Notes: a model not told the origin generated them from the letters alone. A stretch of DNA of 64,000 nucleotides from Flavobacteriales bacterium (GCA_016719225.1 JADKAN010000004.1:372001-436000), one strand, 5' to 3'; shown: positions 22,546 through 31,815, numbered from the stretch's first letter. Numbers and translations: made by a program.

Positions 22546-25242
22546 TCACTCGCCGGCAGGCGGAACTTCGTCCTGGCCGAGGTGGCCGGAGGATGTCCGT
22601 GACTTTTCGCGGTACAGTTCGGGATGCACGGCGATGGCCATCGCGTCCAGGTCCAGTTGTTTGCCCAGGAACTTGCCGACACGCTCCATGGCGGTGTGTG
22701 GCTCCTTGATCACTTCGCCGTAGTGCAACCTGATCATCTCCACGTTGGGGCATTGCTCCTGCCAGCGCTCCACCTTCCGGAGCTGCTCCTTGTATGCGTT
22801 GTGCAGCCCCAACGGATACGTCACGGCTTGCTTATCCTTTCCGTCGCGCGCCAGCATGCGCCTTTGGGAAGCGATCACTTCATCGAGCTCGCGCTCCATA
22901 AAGATCACTTTGTAATGGAAGCGCGGTTGAAGGTAGGGCAGCAGTGGGGCCACCACCTTCACCACTTTCCCCTGCGCTTGCTCCAAAAAACGGGCATCGC
23001 GGGCCAGGCTTTTCACGGAGTCGTGTTCCAAATAACCATTCGGATTGCTTTCGTCCGGGCTGCGCTTACCGTCCATATAGGGTGTGAGGCCTGCGGCCAC
23101 CAAGGCCTGCATCATCATGGAGGTGCCTGACCGGGGAAGGCCGGAGACCACGGTGATGATGTTGGGTGCCGACCGTTCGCTCACTTCCGCCCGAAGGACT
23201 TTGGCCTTGTCCGGATCGTTCAGGTGCTCTTCATATAGCCGGGCCAAATGCAAACGCGCTTTGTTGATGCCCGGTGCCATCTTCAGGCATACCTCGTAGG
23301 CATGCACGGAATCGGTGTAGCGGCCCAATTGCGCGTAGGCCTCGCCCAAGTGGTAGTGTGCGAAGGGACGATGAAAGTTCAGCCCGATGCACCGGAGGAA
23401 TTCCCCGGCGGCGCGTTCCGCATCGCCGTTACGAAGGTGGGCCAGGCCAAGCCCGTAGTAGGCGTGGTCGGCCTGCACGTCGTGCGCGATCGCTCTTTCG
23501 AACGCCAACATGGCACGTTGCCATTGTTGGGCCTTCAGCAGGGCATTGCCCAAGCGCAATTGCACCCTTTCGCCGAAGATGTGTTCCAAGGACATCCTTT
23601 CCAACAGGGCGACCGCTTCATCGGTGCGTTGCTCGGCCAGCAACACGGTGGTCTCCAACATGCGCAGGGCAGGTTCTTCACGGTAAGGGCCGGGATCCTT
23701 CGGCGGTGCGGCCACGGCCTTGACCGTTGGAGCCGGCGCGGCCAGCATCTTCCTGCGCTCCTCGGCATGGGCTGCGGCCCGGGCCGTGCGCGTGTGTTCC
23801 AAGGTGATGCGCGCTTCCGCCGTCCTGGCCAACCGCAATTGGGATTGGGCCAATTGAAGGCCATAGCGCAGTTGGTCCGGGGCAGCGGCGAAAAGATCCT
23901 CCAGAATGGCCAGAGCCTCCAAATGGCGGCCACCGTCCACGTAGGAACGCGCCAGGAAGTACCGGTTCTCCCGTACCGTGCGCACGCTGGCCTGTTCCAT
24001 ATCCTCCCCGGGATCTTCCACGTAACCCAGATCGACCAATTGCCGCAGCGATTCCCGGTCCATGTCCGATACCGCATCGGCGGCCTGGTTCCGCGGGTGC
24101 ATGCCGCATTCCCCTTCCACCAGTTCCCAAGAAGGGATCACATTCAGTTCTGGCGGGTCCGTGAACACCTCCAGCAGCGGGCGCCCGTCCATGTCTTTCG
24201 CCGTGGGCAGGCCGAAGAGCGTGAGCAGTGTGGGTGTGATGTCCAACAGGCTGGCGCCATGCACCAGTTCGTCCTGCTTGATGCCCGGGCCCTTGATGCA
24301 GAAGATGCCGTAGGGGCTGTGTTCGTAGGCCGGTGCGGCCGGTTCCCGGGGCAGGGCGCCGGGACGCAGGTGGTCCGGGTGGAATCCATGATCGGACAGC
24401 AGCAGTACAGTGGCCTCTTCGCCGGCGAGGTCCAGCAGACGCCCGAGCATCAGGTCATGGAAACGGTAGGCGGCAGTGACCACGCCTTTGTACAGGTTGA
24501 ATTCGCGCTCCGGGATGTAGGGACGACGGGGCGGATGGAACTTCATGAAGCCATGCTTGAAGTGGTCGATCGCATCGTAGTACACCCCTACGAGATCCCA
24601 TTCTTCGCGCTCCAGGACATAGGTGGCGGCCGCATGCACGGTGGAGCAATCGGCCAGGATGCGGGCAATGGAGGAGAGCCCGTCCTCCTTATCCTGGTCC
24701 ACCTGCTCGTAGCCCGGTACGAAAGGTGCGATGTGGGCCGAGGTGAGTTCCGCCGGATGGATCCGTAGGTCCGCGAATTCGCCGCTGCGTTCGGCCGGGT
24801 GCACTGTGCCCGCCCGCATTGGCCATGGCTCATTGATCGGCTTTTCCGCGTGTTGGTAAAAATTGCTCACCATCACCCCATTGATGGGCTCGGCGGGATG
24901 GCTGGGCCACCAACCCAGCACGTGCGTGCGCTTCCCCACCTGGGTCAGGATGTTCCAGATCGCCTTTACACGCCTGTGCGTATTGGTCACCGGGCGCAGG
25001 GTCTTGCCATCGGGGCCTGTTTCGGTGAACCCTAGGATGCCATGCTTGTAAGGCCGCTTGCCCGTGGCGATGGAGGTCCACAGCATGGGTGATAGGGGAG
25101 GATCCAACGTGGCCAACCGGCCGCGCACGCCGCTGTTGACCATCCTTTCCAGATTGGGCATCATCCCCGCGTCCATAAGCGGGTCTATCGCCTTCCAATC
25201 GGCCGCGTCCCAGCCGATCACCAGCACCTTACGCTTGCCCAT
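22546..25242 (-). CDS. Alkaline phosphatase-superfamily / TPR / sulfotransferase fusion
   Basis: An 898-residue three-part protein. Residues 1-about 430 are a type I phosphodiesterase/nucleotide pyrophosphatase-like domain: metal Asp12 in VIGWDAADW, LSPMLWTSIATGKRP with the likely catalytic Thr/Ser at 56-57, DAIDHFKHGF, and LLLSDHGFHPDH. Residues about 430-680 are TPR-like helical repeats with a Pro/Ala linker. Residues about 685-898 are a sulfotransferase-type P-loop domain: VVSGLPRSGTSMMMQALV (PAPS-binding loop), then VIFMERELDEVIASQRRM and LHYGEVIKEP. This suggests an enzyme acting on sulfated or phosphorylated glycans or lipids. No signal peptide is seen at ATG 25242. Substrates are unknown. 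Confidence 0.85.
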   Translation of the reverse strand: MGKRKVLVIGWDAADWKAIDPLMDAGMMPNLERMVNSGVRGRLATLDPPLSPMLWTSIATGKRPYKHGILGFTETGPDGKTLRPVTNTHRRVKAIWNILTQVGKRTHVLGWWPSHPAEPINGVMVSNFYQHAEKPINEPWPMRAGTVHPAERSGEFADLRIHPAELTSAHIAPFVPGYEQVDQDKEDGLSSIARILADCSTVHAAATYVLEREEWDLVGVYYDAIDHFKHGFMKFHPPRRPYIPEREFNLYKGVVTAAYRFHDLMLGRLLDLAGEEATVLLLSDHGFHPDHLRPGALPREPAAPAYEHSPYGIFCIKGPGIKQDELVHGASLLDITPTLLTLFGLPTAKDMDGRPLLEVFTDPPELNVIPSWELVEGECGMHPRNQAADAVSDMDRESLRQLVDLGYVEDPGEDMEQASVRTVRENRYFLARSYVDGGRHLEALAILEDLFAAAPDQLRYGLQLAQSQLRLARTAEARITLEHTRTARAAAHAEERRKMLAAPAPTVKAVAAPPKDPGPYREEPALRMLETTVLLAEQRTDEAVALLERMSLEHIFGERVQLRLGNALLKAQQWQRAMLAFERAIAHDVQADHAYYGLGLAHLRNGDAERAAGEFLRCIGLNFHRPFAHYHLGEAYAQLGRYTDSVHAYEVCLKMAPGINKARLHLARLYEEHLNDPDKAKVLRAEVSERSAPNIITVVSGLPRSGTSMMMQALVAAGLTPYMDGKRSPDESNPNGYLEHDSVKSLARDARFLEQAQGKVVKVVAPLLPYLQPRFHYKVIFMERELDEVIASQRRMLARDGKDKQAVTYPLGLHNAYKEQLRKVERWQEQCPNVEMIRLHYGEVIKEPHTAMERVGKFLGKQLDLDAMAIAVHPELYREKSRTSSGHLGQDEVPPAGE

Positions 25243-25444
25243 GGCCCTTCGGTAGTGTGGCTGGTCGCTCCCCGGCCAATTTTGTGCGTTTCGCACGCCA
25301 AGCCATCAGGCCTCTATAGCCCAAGGCCAGCAACGAAAGCGACCCTTGAGCGGGGACCTCGAACGGCGCACCGTCCTTGGTGTTGATCTTTTGTTCCGGC
25401 GGGTCTTGTGCCTCTAAGTGGTTCTGATCTTCGTGCGGGAACAT
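25229..25444 (-). CDS. Hypothetical small protein with short membrane segment
   Basis: A 71-residue frame, MFPHEDQNHLEAQDPPEQK..., with a Pro/acidic N-terminus followed by FEVPAQGSLSLLALGYRGLM, a short hydrophobic segment, then basic AWRAKRTK. Its stop overlaps the fusion enzyme start by 14 bases, so it may be co-translated with it. The composition looks like a real small membrane-anchored protein, but I recognise no family, and the start is a guess. Confidence 0.4.
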   Translation of the reverse strand: MFPHEDQNHLEAQDPPEQKINTKDGAPFEVPAQGSLSLLALGYRGLMAWRAKRTKLAGERPATLPKGHGQA

Positions 25445-25481
25445 GTAACCAAAGCTAATGCCATTCCGCAGCAAATGATCT

Positions 25482-25582
25482 TCTGCACTCGCTCGCGTCC
25501 CAGCCTGCCATAGGCAGGGTCCACAACGCACGCACCTGTCTTCGGTATGCAGGCGCACTCGGAAAAAACCCGAGCGCGTGCA
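25482..25582. repeat. Distant REP-like unit
   Basis: CTGCACTCGCTCGCG at 25482, a small hairpin CCTGCCATAGGCAGG, TCCACAACGC, and GCACTCGGAAAAAACCCGAG then CGCGTGCAGG at the end. These are blocks A and C of the 19.4-20.2 kb units with the large stem B missing. It lies just past the truncated-looking TPR gene. Confidence 0.7.
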
Positions 25583-25656
25583 GGGTGTCAGGCACTCGTT
25601 TCCTGTAGCGTGTAACGCGACCCTTGCACCCGCTCGCTCACACCTCCCTCCCGGCC

Positions 25657-26940
25657 CTATTCCGCCGTTGCTCGGCGATGGGACTTGCGCTGCTGGTTGT
25701 ACAGCAAACCACCTAGCAGTAGGAGGACGAAAATGCCACCGAGCCAATACCTTGTTTCCCTGCTCCGTTGCTCCTGCTCCCTGCGCAATTGCATTTCCTG
25801 CACCATTTGTAGGCTGTCGGCAAGCAGCTCCTTCCGGAACTCGAATTGCATCAAGCTTTTCCGCACCTCGCCCGAGCGCAGGCTATCGTTGAGCACGGTG
25901 GCCTTCTCGTACCATTCCAGTGCTTGCCCGGGATCCCCGATCTTTTTATAGGCCTGGTAGAGCGCTTCGCACGCCGAGCGTTGGATCGTTCTTCTACCGG
26001 CCTCTTCACCCCATCGGAATGCCTGTAAACTGAAGGCAATGGCGTCCTCCGGCCTGCCCATCTCGTTCAACAACAACGCCATCACGTTCTGGGTGGATGC
26101 CAGTTCATCCCCAGCACCGCTTTCCTTTTGAAGTGCCAAGGCTTTTTCAAGATAGAACAGGGCGCTGTCCTTCGCACCCTGCTTGAGCAGGACTTCTCCC
26201 ATTATGGCCCACCCTTTGGCCAAGTCGCGCCCATCGTCCGCTTGTTCGCTCAAGCGCAGGCTTTCACGCAGCGTTCGCAAGGCCAGGTCCGGCTGTCCAT
26301 TCTGCTCGTAAATGAGGCTCATGTTGCGCAATACCGTGGCTTCTTCCTTCAGCTGCCCCAGCTCCTTGCGGATGGTCAAGGCTCTTTGCGCGTAGGCCAG
26401 GGCCTGTGCGGTGTCCTTCTGCAAGAGGTAGATGGCACTGATGTTGTTGTAAAGGATCGCCAACCCGGCTTGATCCCCTGTTTTCTGGAATCCATGGACG
26501 GCAAGCTCGTAGTGCTCCATCGCCTTCCGGTTCTCCCCCTGTGCTTGAAAGGTCACCGCCAAATTGGTATGGGCCCCGGCCATTCCTTTAACATCCCCCG
26601 TACGTTCATAAAGCGCCAACATGTCCCTCCACGAGCGCAGCGCTTCGAAACGTTCTCCCTTTCGGAAAAAAGCTTTCGCACGGGCGTCCATGGCAAAAGC
26701 CAGTTGCGGATCGTTCTCGGTCCTTACGGCCTCAGCACGGAGCAACTCCGCCAGCTTCAGGGCGCTGTCCGGGTCTGCCCTCAGTTGCATGCCCGTCAAT
26801 ATACGCATCGCCAATAGCCTGCAGGAATCCGGGTGGGAGCGATCCTTCCACACCCCCCACAAACTGTCTGCATCCTGCGCGTTCACGCAGCCCAAGGGGG
26901 TAACGATGCACAGCCCCCATAGGATCATCCGCTGGATCAT
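25657..26940 (-). CDS. TPR-repeat membrane protein without an output domain
   Basis: A 427-residue protein: signal peptide (MIQRMILWGLCIVTPLGCVNA), about six to seven TPR units between residues 60 and 350 (for example AGAHTNLAVTFQAQGENRKA, LAILYNNISAIYLLQKDTAQ), a coiled-coil (QMVQEMQLRREQEQRSRE), one transmembrane helix (YWLGGIFVLLLLGGLLY), and only 11 residues after it. In Bacteroidota, this periplasmic TPR-coiled coil-TM layout normally continues into a histidine kinase, cyclase or HTH output domain; here it stops. A REP-like unit lies 75 bases past the stop. GTG 26958 is an alternative start. Confidence 0.85.
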   Translation of the reverse strand: MIQRMILWGLCIVTPLGCVNAQDADSLWGVWKDRSHPDSCRLLAMRILTGMQLRADPDSALKLAELLRAEAVRTENDPQLAFAMDARAKAFFRKGERFEALRSWRDMLALYERTGDVKGMAGAHTNLAVTFQAQGENRKAMEHYELAVHGFQKTGDQAGLAILYNNISAIYLLQKDTAQALAYAQRALTIRKELGQLKEEATVLRNMSLIYEQNGQPDLALRTLRESLRLSEQADDGRDLAKGWAIMGEVLLKQGAKDSALFYLEKALALQKESGAGDELASTQNVMALLLNEMGRPEDAIAFSLQAFRWGEEAGRRTIQRSACEALYQAYKKIGDPGQALEWYEKATVLNDSLRSGEVRKSLMQFEFRKELLADSLQMVQEMQLRREQEQRSRETRYWLGGIFVLLLLGGLLYNQQRKSHRRATAE

Positions 26941-26992
26941 GCGGGCAATATGATCCACGCGTATGATCTCTCCTGTCAGGGAATGTGACCAC

Positions 26993-28201
26993 TTATTCCT
27001 TCACAAAGCGCTCCACCAGCGGCGAGGCTCCGTTGAGCAGCGAAAGCGAAAGGGTATAGCTGCCCGGCGCCAAGCGGCTCACATCAAGCGCTGATACCGG
27101 CCCGTTCCGGAACAGCGCCAATTGACCGGTTGCATCGGTCACCGTGGCCGAAACGATCGGTCGTGCGCTGGCGATCATCAACAGGTCAGCGACCGGGTTG
27201 GGAAACACACGGACGACCGTCCGCTCCGGCTCCGCCGCAATACCGGAGGTCACGGAGGGTGTGCCGTAGCGCACCATGCTGCCGTTGTCGCCCACGGTCC
27301 AGCCCAAGGTGTCGTGGAAGAAGAAGAGGTTATGCACGGTGGGCAGCGTCAGTGGAAGCTCGGTCCAAGTGGTACCGTCCGAGGTTTGGCGAATGGGTTG
27401 GCCTCCTCCCAAGGAGGAAGTAGTGGTGGCCCAACCCGATCCATCGCTGCTGAAGTAGAGGCCGGTCTTTCCTGCATAGGTGCCTGAAGCTTCACCCGTC
27501 CATGTGGTGCCACCATCCACGGTGTGCTTGATGTTGTACGGATCGCCACAGGCCCAACCTTCCGTATCGGACAGCATGAAGATGGTGTTGAAGTTGTAGG
27601 TGATGTTGGGCCCCGGGCCGACCTGCTGCGTCCAATCCACCCCATTGGAGGTATGGTAGATCACTCCTAGACGGCCGCAGGCCCAGCCCTCATTTTCCGA
27701 GGTGAAATGCACCGATTCCAGCGGGCTGCCGCTGATGATGGTGGTGGCCCAATTGGCGCCACCATCCGTGGTACGCTTCACGAAGCCTGAACTGCCATTG
27801 CCGCCCACGATGTAGCCGGTGGTGGGCGAAGGAAAAAAGACATCTCTGAATTCTTGTGTACTGGGACCGGAGGAGAACATGTTCCAAGTGGCACCGCCAT
27901 CGGTGGTGCTGCGCAAGGTGTTGTAGCTGCCCACGGTCCAACCAGTGTTCGCTGAGGTGAAGAATACGGAGCGGAACGTAGCGGTGGTTATGCCGGAGAC
28001 CTGGGGTGTCCAGCTGTCGCCCCCGTCGGCGGTGGTGAGGATAACGCCTTGGTCGCCCACGGCCCAGCCCTTGCCTTCGGTGATGAAGAACACATCGCGG
28101 AGCGGGGTGGTGATGCCAGTGGAGAGTTCGGTCCAGGACTGTGCTTGGCAGAACGGAAGGGATGCGCAGGAAAGGGCGAGGAGGGTAAGGGCTGTTCTCA
28201 T
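26993..28201 (-). CDS. T9SS-secreted YCF48/BNR-like beta-propeller protein
   Basis: A 402-residue protein with a signal peptide (MRTALTLLALSCASLPFCQA). About seven repeats of the type 'GWAVGDQGVILTTADGGDSW' (GWTVGSYNTLRSTTDGGATW, GWACGRLGVIYHTSNGVDW, GWACGDPYNIKHTVDGGTTW, and others) form a YCF48-like or BNR/sialidase-like propeller. The tail is a T9SS sorting domain (VRVFPNPVADLLMIAS ... LAPGSYTLSLSLLNG ... ERFVKE). No catalytic residues of a glycosidase are apparent; an adhesive or structural surface role is more likely. First in a series of secreted proteins on the minus strand. Confidence 0.88.
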   Translation of the reverse strand: MRTALTLLALSCASLPFCQAQSWTELSTGITTPLRDVFFITEGKGWAVGDQGVILTTADGGDSWTPQVSGITTATFRSVFFTSANTGWTVGSYNTLRSTTDGGATWNMFSSGPSTQEFRDVFFPSPTTGYIVGGNGSSGFVKRTTDGGANWATTIISGSPLESVHFTSENEGWACGRLGVIYHTSNGVDWTQQVGPGPNITYNFNTIFMLSDTEGWACGDPYNIKHTVDGGTTWTGEASGTYAGKTGLYFSSDGSGWATTTSSLGGGQPIRQTSDGTTWTELPLTLPTVHNLFFFHDTLGWTVGDNGSMVRYGTPSVTSGIAAEPERTVVRVFPNPVADLLMIASARPIVSATVTDATGQLALFRNGPVSALDVSRLAPGSYTLSLSLLNGASPLVERFVKE

Positions 28202-28370
28202 GGAGCGGGATGGATCTTCAAGTTTCTTTTAGCCTGGACAAAGGCGGTATCTTAAGCTGGTGAGCAAAGGAAGAAGACCGATCCCCGCGATGCAATACCG
28301 CATTAGGGGGAGTGGTGGCTACCGCGAATGACTTCCGGTGGCTTGGGCAGGCGCCCCTCCCTACAGGTGA

Positions 28371-29108
28371 TCACTGCTTCACAAAGGGCGTGCTCCAGCT
28401 TTCGTTGTCGACGCTCACACGCAGGACATACGTTCCGTTCGGCAGGTCACCGATGGCCCAGTTGCGGTAGGTTGTTCCGCTCACGTTCCAGCTGGAGAGA
28501 TCGCGCACAAGCGCACCCTGTACGTCGAGTACTTGCAGATTCAAGGTGTGCGAGGCGTCCGCGCTTAAGCGAAGGCCGAGTTGATCGGTCACCGGGTTCG
28601 GGAAGAGCAGCACATCGCTGATGCCGGGCAACTCTTCCACACTTGTGAAGAAATCAAACGGTGTGGTAAGCGGCACCGTCCAAGAGCCGTTCACACTGCT
28701 GAAGCGTATGGTGAGGGTATGCGTGCCACTGGTTGCACCAGTGGGTAGATCAGCCAGGAGGTCCAATTCATTGTTCGGCCCAAGTGTTCCGCTGGTAGCG
28801 TTCGCGATGGCGTCATCGATCCAGTACGCGTAGCCGTTCAGTGCTCCGCTGTTCTTGGAAAAGAGGGTGGTGTGCGGTACGCTGTATTCGCCGCTGTTGT
28901 CCTTCACTTGTACGGTGATGGTGTTGAAGTCCTTTGGCAGGTCCGCCAGCGCCAAGGTGGAAACCAGCTGCAGCTCCAGGGCCGGCGCGATGGTCGTGGT
29001 GATAAGGGTCGTGGGATCATCGTTGATCCAGTACCGGTATTCGGTGAGGGTCTGCGCGCACAAATGGCCGGTGGCCGCGAGCGCGGAAAGAAGGAGGATC
29101 TTCTTCAT
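28371..29108 (-). CDS. T9SS-secreted protein (245 aa)
   Basis: Signal peptide MKKILLLSALAATGHLCAQ. The body has two repeats built around 'YRYWINDDPTTLITTTIAPA' and 'YAYWIDDAIANATSGTLGPN', each followed by a strand ending DNSGEYSVPHTTLF or SVNGSWTVPLTTPF, the domain that in Bacteroidota secreted proteins describes oriented 'W(I)D' repeats of unknown function. The C-terminal 75 residues are a sorting domain (VLLFPNPVTDQLGLRLSA ... LPNGTYVLRVSVDN ... TPFVKQ). Its start is 3 bases after the stop of the beta-helix gene at 29112, so the two are co-transcribed. Confidence 0.85.
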   Translation of the reverse strand: MKKILLLSALAATGHLCAQTLTEYRYWINDDPTTLITTTIAPALELQLVSTLALADLPKDFNTITVQVKDNSGEYSVPHTTLFSKNSGALNGYAYWIDDAIANATSGTLGPNNELDLLADLPTGATSGTHTLTIRFSSVNGSWTVPLTTPFDFFTSVEELPGISDVLLFPNPVTDQLGLRLSADASHTLNLQVLDVQGALVRDLSSWNVSGTTYRNWAIGDLPNGTYVLRVSVDNESWSTPFVKQ

Positions 29109-29111
29109 GGG

Positions 29112-30176
29112 TCAGTTGGGTTGTGCGACCGTATGGATATTGACCGGCAGTTCGCCGTTCGCATTCGTTGCGGGGCTCAGCACTGCGCTGCGGAAGTGCG
29201 GATTGTGGGGAACGGCACCGGCCTTGAAGGGCGAATTGCTGCCGTAGATGCCCACGTTCGTTCCATCATTGGCCATGCCTATGCCCACGCTCGTGGCTTG
29301 TAGGTGCAGATCGTCCGTCCACTCAAAATCGGTGTTGGACTCGTCGACGAAGATCTCCGAGACAACTACGCCGAGCACATTGCCCGTGGCCGCACCGGCG
29401 GTCATGTTACTCGTAAGGCTTGGGCTCACGCACAGGTTGTTGGTGAGGGTGGCCCCGTTGCTCTGCCAAACCGGTGCGCTGGTACGCGTGAAGACGCAGT
29501 TCTCGATGGTGACATTCTCACTGTTGCCCACCCGTGTGCCCAATCCCACGCAGAAACGCATCGTGAGCCCGTTATCGAATCCTGAGACCTCAGCGCCCGT
29601 GCCGGCTTGGAAGTCCAGGATGCAGCGGGTCAGTAAAGCGGTGACCCCGGTGGTACCGTACAGGTATCCGTGGAACACACATTCGTTGAATACCGTGCTG
29701 GAGGTACCACCGCTGAAGCCGGTGATGACCCGCGCATCGAACACGCAGCGCTCGAATACTAGGTCCACCGGATCATCGTTGGCCTCGCTGGTCCCGTACT
29801 GGATGTAGTTTTGAGGATCGAAACGGATGCCCGTGAACGTACTGCCGCTGGCGGCGGATGTGATGATGATGTGACCGGAGTTGCCTGCATTGGTCGTGGC
29901 GATCGTCGTGGTACCCGTCACCGAGGAACTGTCGGGACTTACACCGGCACCGATGAAGTGCAGTGGTTTGTCGATCACGAGCTCCCCGCCTCCTGAAAAA
30001 GAGCCTCCGCTGAGGTACAGCAGATCGTTCGCTTGGGCGGCCACGAGCGCCGCGTTGATGTCCGTGAAAACCTGTGGCTCGCCGCTGCCTTGCAGTACGA
30101 TGCGCTGCAGCTGGGCATGGGCGCTGGCTCCAAAGAGGGCCGCACTCGTCAGGAAAGAAAGTATCCGTAGGGTCAT
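29112..30176 (-). CDS. Secreted right-handed beta-helix (pectin lyase-like) protein
   Basis: A 354-residue exported protein (signal MTLRILSFLTSAALFGASAHAQ). It begins with a 'FTDINAALVAAQANDLLYLSGGSF' segment, the usual entry to a parallel beta-helix, followed by Asn/Thr/Val-rich rungs (VFERCVFDARVITGF, VFNECVFHGYLYG, VTIENCVFTRTSAP). No lyase or hydrolase catalytic set is visible, and there is no T9SS sorting domain, unlike its neighbours. It probably binds surface polysaccharide or is structural. It is upstream of, and coupled to, the 245-aa T9SS gene. Confidence 0.8.
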   Translation of the reverse strand: MTLRILSFLTSAALFGASAHAQLQRIVLQGSGEPQVFTDINAALVAAQANDLLYLSGGSFSGGGELVIDKPLHFIGAGVSPDSSSVTGTTTIATTNAGNSGHIIITSAASGSTFTGIRFDPQNYIQYGTSEANDDPVDLVFERCVFDARVITGFSGGTSSTVFNECVFHGYLYGTTGVTALLTRCILDFQAGTGAEVSGFDNGLTMRFCVGLGTRVGNSENVTIENCVFTRTSAPVWQSNGATLTNNLCVSPSLTSNMTAGAATGNVLGVVVSEIFVDESNTDFEWTDDLHLQATSVGIGMANDGTNVGIYGSNSPFKAGAVPHNPHFRSAVLSPATNANGELPVNIHTVAQPN

Positions 30177-30450
30177 GGTGTGCAGTTGAAATGGTTAAGA
30201 GCTGTGTTTCTACCCTCTATATCGCGAACGAAGGGAGGATGTGAACGATCGTCCACCAATTCACCACGAAAAGGCTGCTTTAACGCAAGCGGTGTCACCT
30301 ACCCCCCCCATGCACAATAACCCGCTTCACGCGCGTGCATATCGAGATGGAAATGGTTCTGGACAATGAAACTCCAGTTCCAAAAATATCAGGGAACCCT
30401 ACCTTGAGATCACTGCCCTACCGTGCTGTCGAACACCTCCTTACGCTCCA

Positions 30451-31815
30451 TCATCTATCAATAACCACACGCCCGCTCCATGACCCATGCAGATCCAGCA
30501 GATAGATGCCCGGTGCCAGTCCAACAAGGCCGAATGGTTCTGAACCATTTGATGAACTCCTAACGGTGAAGGTGCGAATAAGCTGGCCCGTGGAAGTATA
30601 CAAACGCACTTCGCCACCATGAGGTGATCCCGAAAAACGGTATTGACCGTTGCCCAGATCTATGAGTTGATCCGGCATTTGAGGGTTCTGTTCCGCGATA
30701 CCCACGGTGCCCATGATCACACTGCAGGTATCCGGCCCCGTGCCGATGTAGCGGGCCAAGCTGTTCACCGGCTGGCCGTCCGCTTGGTTATAGCAGCCCA
30801 CGTAAAGGGTATCCCCATAAAAACCGTGGGAATAGACCGGACCAAGGCTGGTAAAGCTTCCGCCCAAACCGCACCATCGTTCGCCATCCCAAGTGGCAAT
30901 GTATTCCGCTGGAACGTTGCCGGCATAGTTGAAACCGCCACTGGCATAAAGCAAGCCGTTATGCACGCTAAGGTCATTCACAGTATAGAGGTAAGCATAG
31001 CCGCCGTTCGGGCCTTGAACGCCGGTACCCACGGAATGCCATTCCGTACCGTTCCAACGCATTATGGCATGGCCGGGATTGCCTGCAGCAATGTCTATCA
31101 TTCCACCCATGTACAATTCGCCTTGGTAGGTAGCCAACCGCAAGCCAACCGCAAAACCTCCCAGGATGCCATTGCCAACAGGCGACCATTGCGAACCATC
31201 ATACCGGGCAATACCGTGTGCGCCTAGGTCGTAATAGTGCAAAGCACCGGTGATGTACAACTCCCCATTGTACTTGGCGATGTCTTGCACGGGCGCACTT
31301 ACACTGGGCACTTCACCTACGTTCATCCAAGTGCCTCCTACCCGTTTTGCAACCCCGTTGCATAAATGGCCATCGGCATATTCAAATGATCCGGTGGCGT
31401 ATAGCTCGCCATCAAAGATCCGCAGGCGATGTACCGATTGGTCAATACTCCCATAGGGGTGCCATTGGCCATTCGCTTGGTAAGCGATATAGGGAACAGG
31501 TTCTCCATTTACTGAGTTGAAGGCTCCACCCACAATTAGTGTGTCGTGGTAAATTATGGCAGTCAAAACATTTAGGTTGAATGGATCTGAACGGGTCCAT
31601 GAACCATTGTGATAAGTGCAATAGTGAAATGCCTGTTCCGGTGTCCCCATATTATGCTCCAAATCTCCAGTGCAGTACATTGTATTAGTAGTGACATCCG
31701 AATAAATTTGTGAGACACCATTTGCAAGCTGGATCGGTAATCCGGCGTCTTCCCACCATTGTGCTGAGGCCGGCATAGTGCTGAACAGGAGGATCGAAAA
31801 GATGAACTTTTTCAT
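30451..31815 (-). CDS. T9SS-secreted kelch-like propeller protein
   Basis: A 454-residue protein. Signal peptide MKKFIFSILLFSTMPASAQ. Repeats such as GELYITGALHYYDLGAHGIARYDG, GELYMGGMIDIAAGNPGHAI and GLLYASGGFNYAGNVPAEYIATWDG form a kelch/delta-60-like propeller ('LY.GG.F...G....IA.WDG'). The C-terminus is a sorting domain (GEVRLYTSTGQLIRTFTV ... LAPGIYLLDLHGSWSGRVVIDR). A longer start at 31851 adds a basic leader that spoils the signal peptide, so 31815 is chosen. A surface-exposed, probably adhesive or binding role is inferred. Confidence 0.83.
   Translation of the reverse strand: MKKFIFSILLFSTMPASAQWWEDAGLPIQLANGVSQIYSDVTTNTMYCTGDLEHNMGTPEQAFHYCTYHNGSWTRSDPFNLNVLTAIIYHDTLIVGGAFNSVNGEPVPYIAYQANGQWHPYGSIDQSVHRLRIFDGELYATGSFEYADGHLCNGVAKRVGGTWMNVGEVPSVSAPVQDIAKYNGELYITGALHYYDLGAHGIARYDGSQWSPVGNGILGGFAVGLRLATYQGELYMGGMIDIAAGNPGHAIMRWNGTEWHSVGTGVQGPNGGYAYLYTVNDLSVHNGLLYASGGFNYAGNVPAEYIATWDGERWCGLGGSFTSLGPVYSHGFYGDTLYVGCYNQADGQPVNSLARYIGTGPDTCSVIMGTVGIAEQNPQMPDQLIDLGNGQYRFSGSPHGGEVRLYTSTGQLIRTFTVRSSSNGSEPFGLVGLAPGIYLLDLHGSWSGRVVIDR

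Noticed and set aside
25297..25747. The full 172-residue frame upstream of the fusion enzyme
   Set aside because: Its N-terminal 100 residues cross a REP-like unit and look non-coding; only the last 71 residues were kept, at low confidence.
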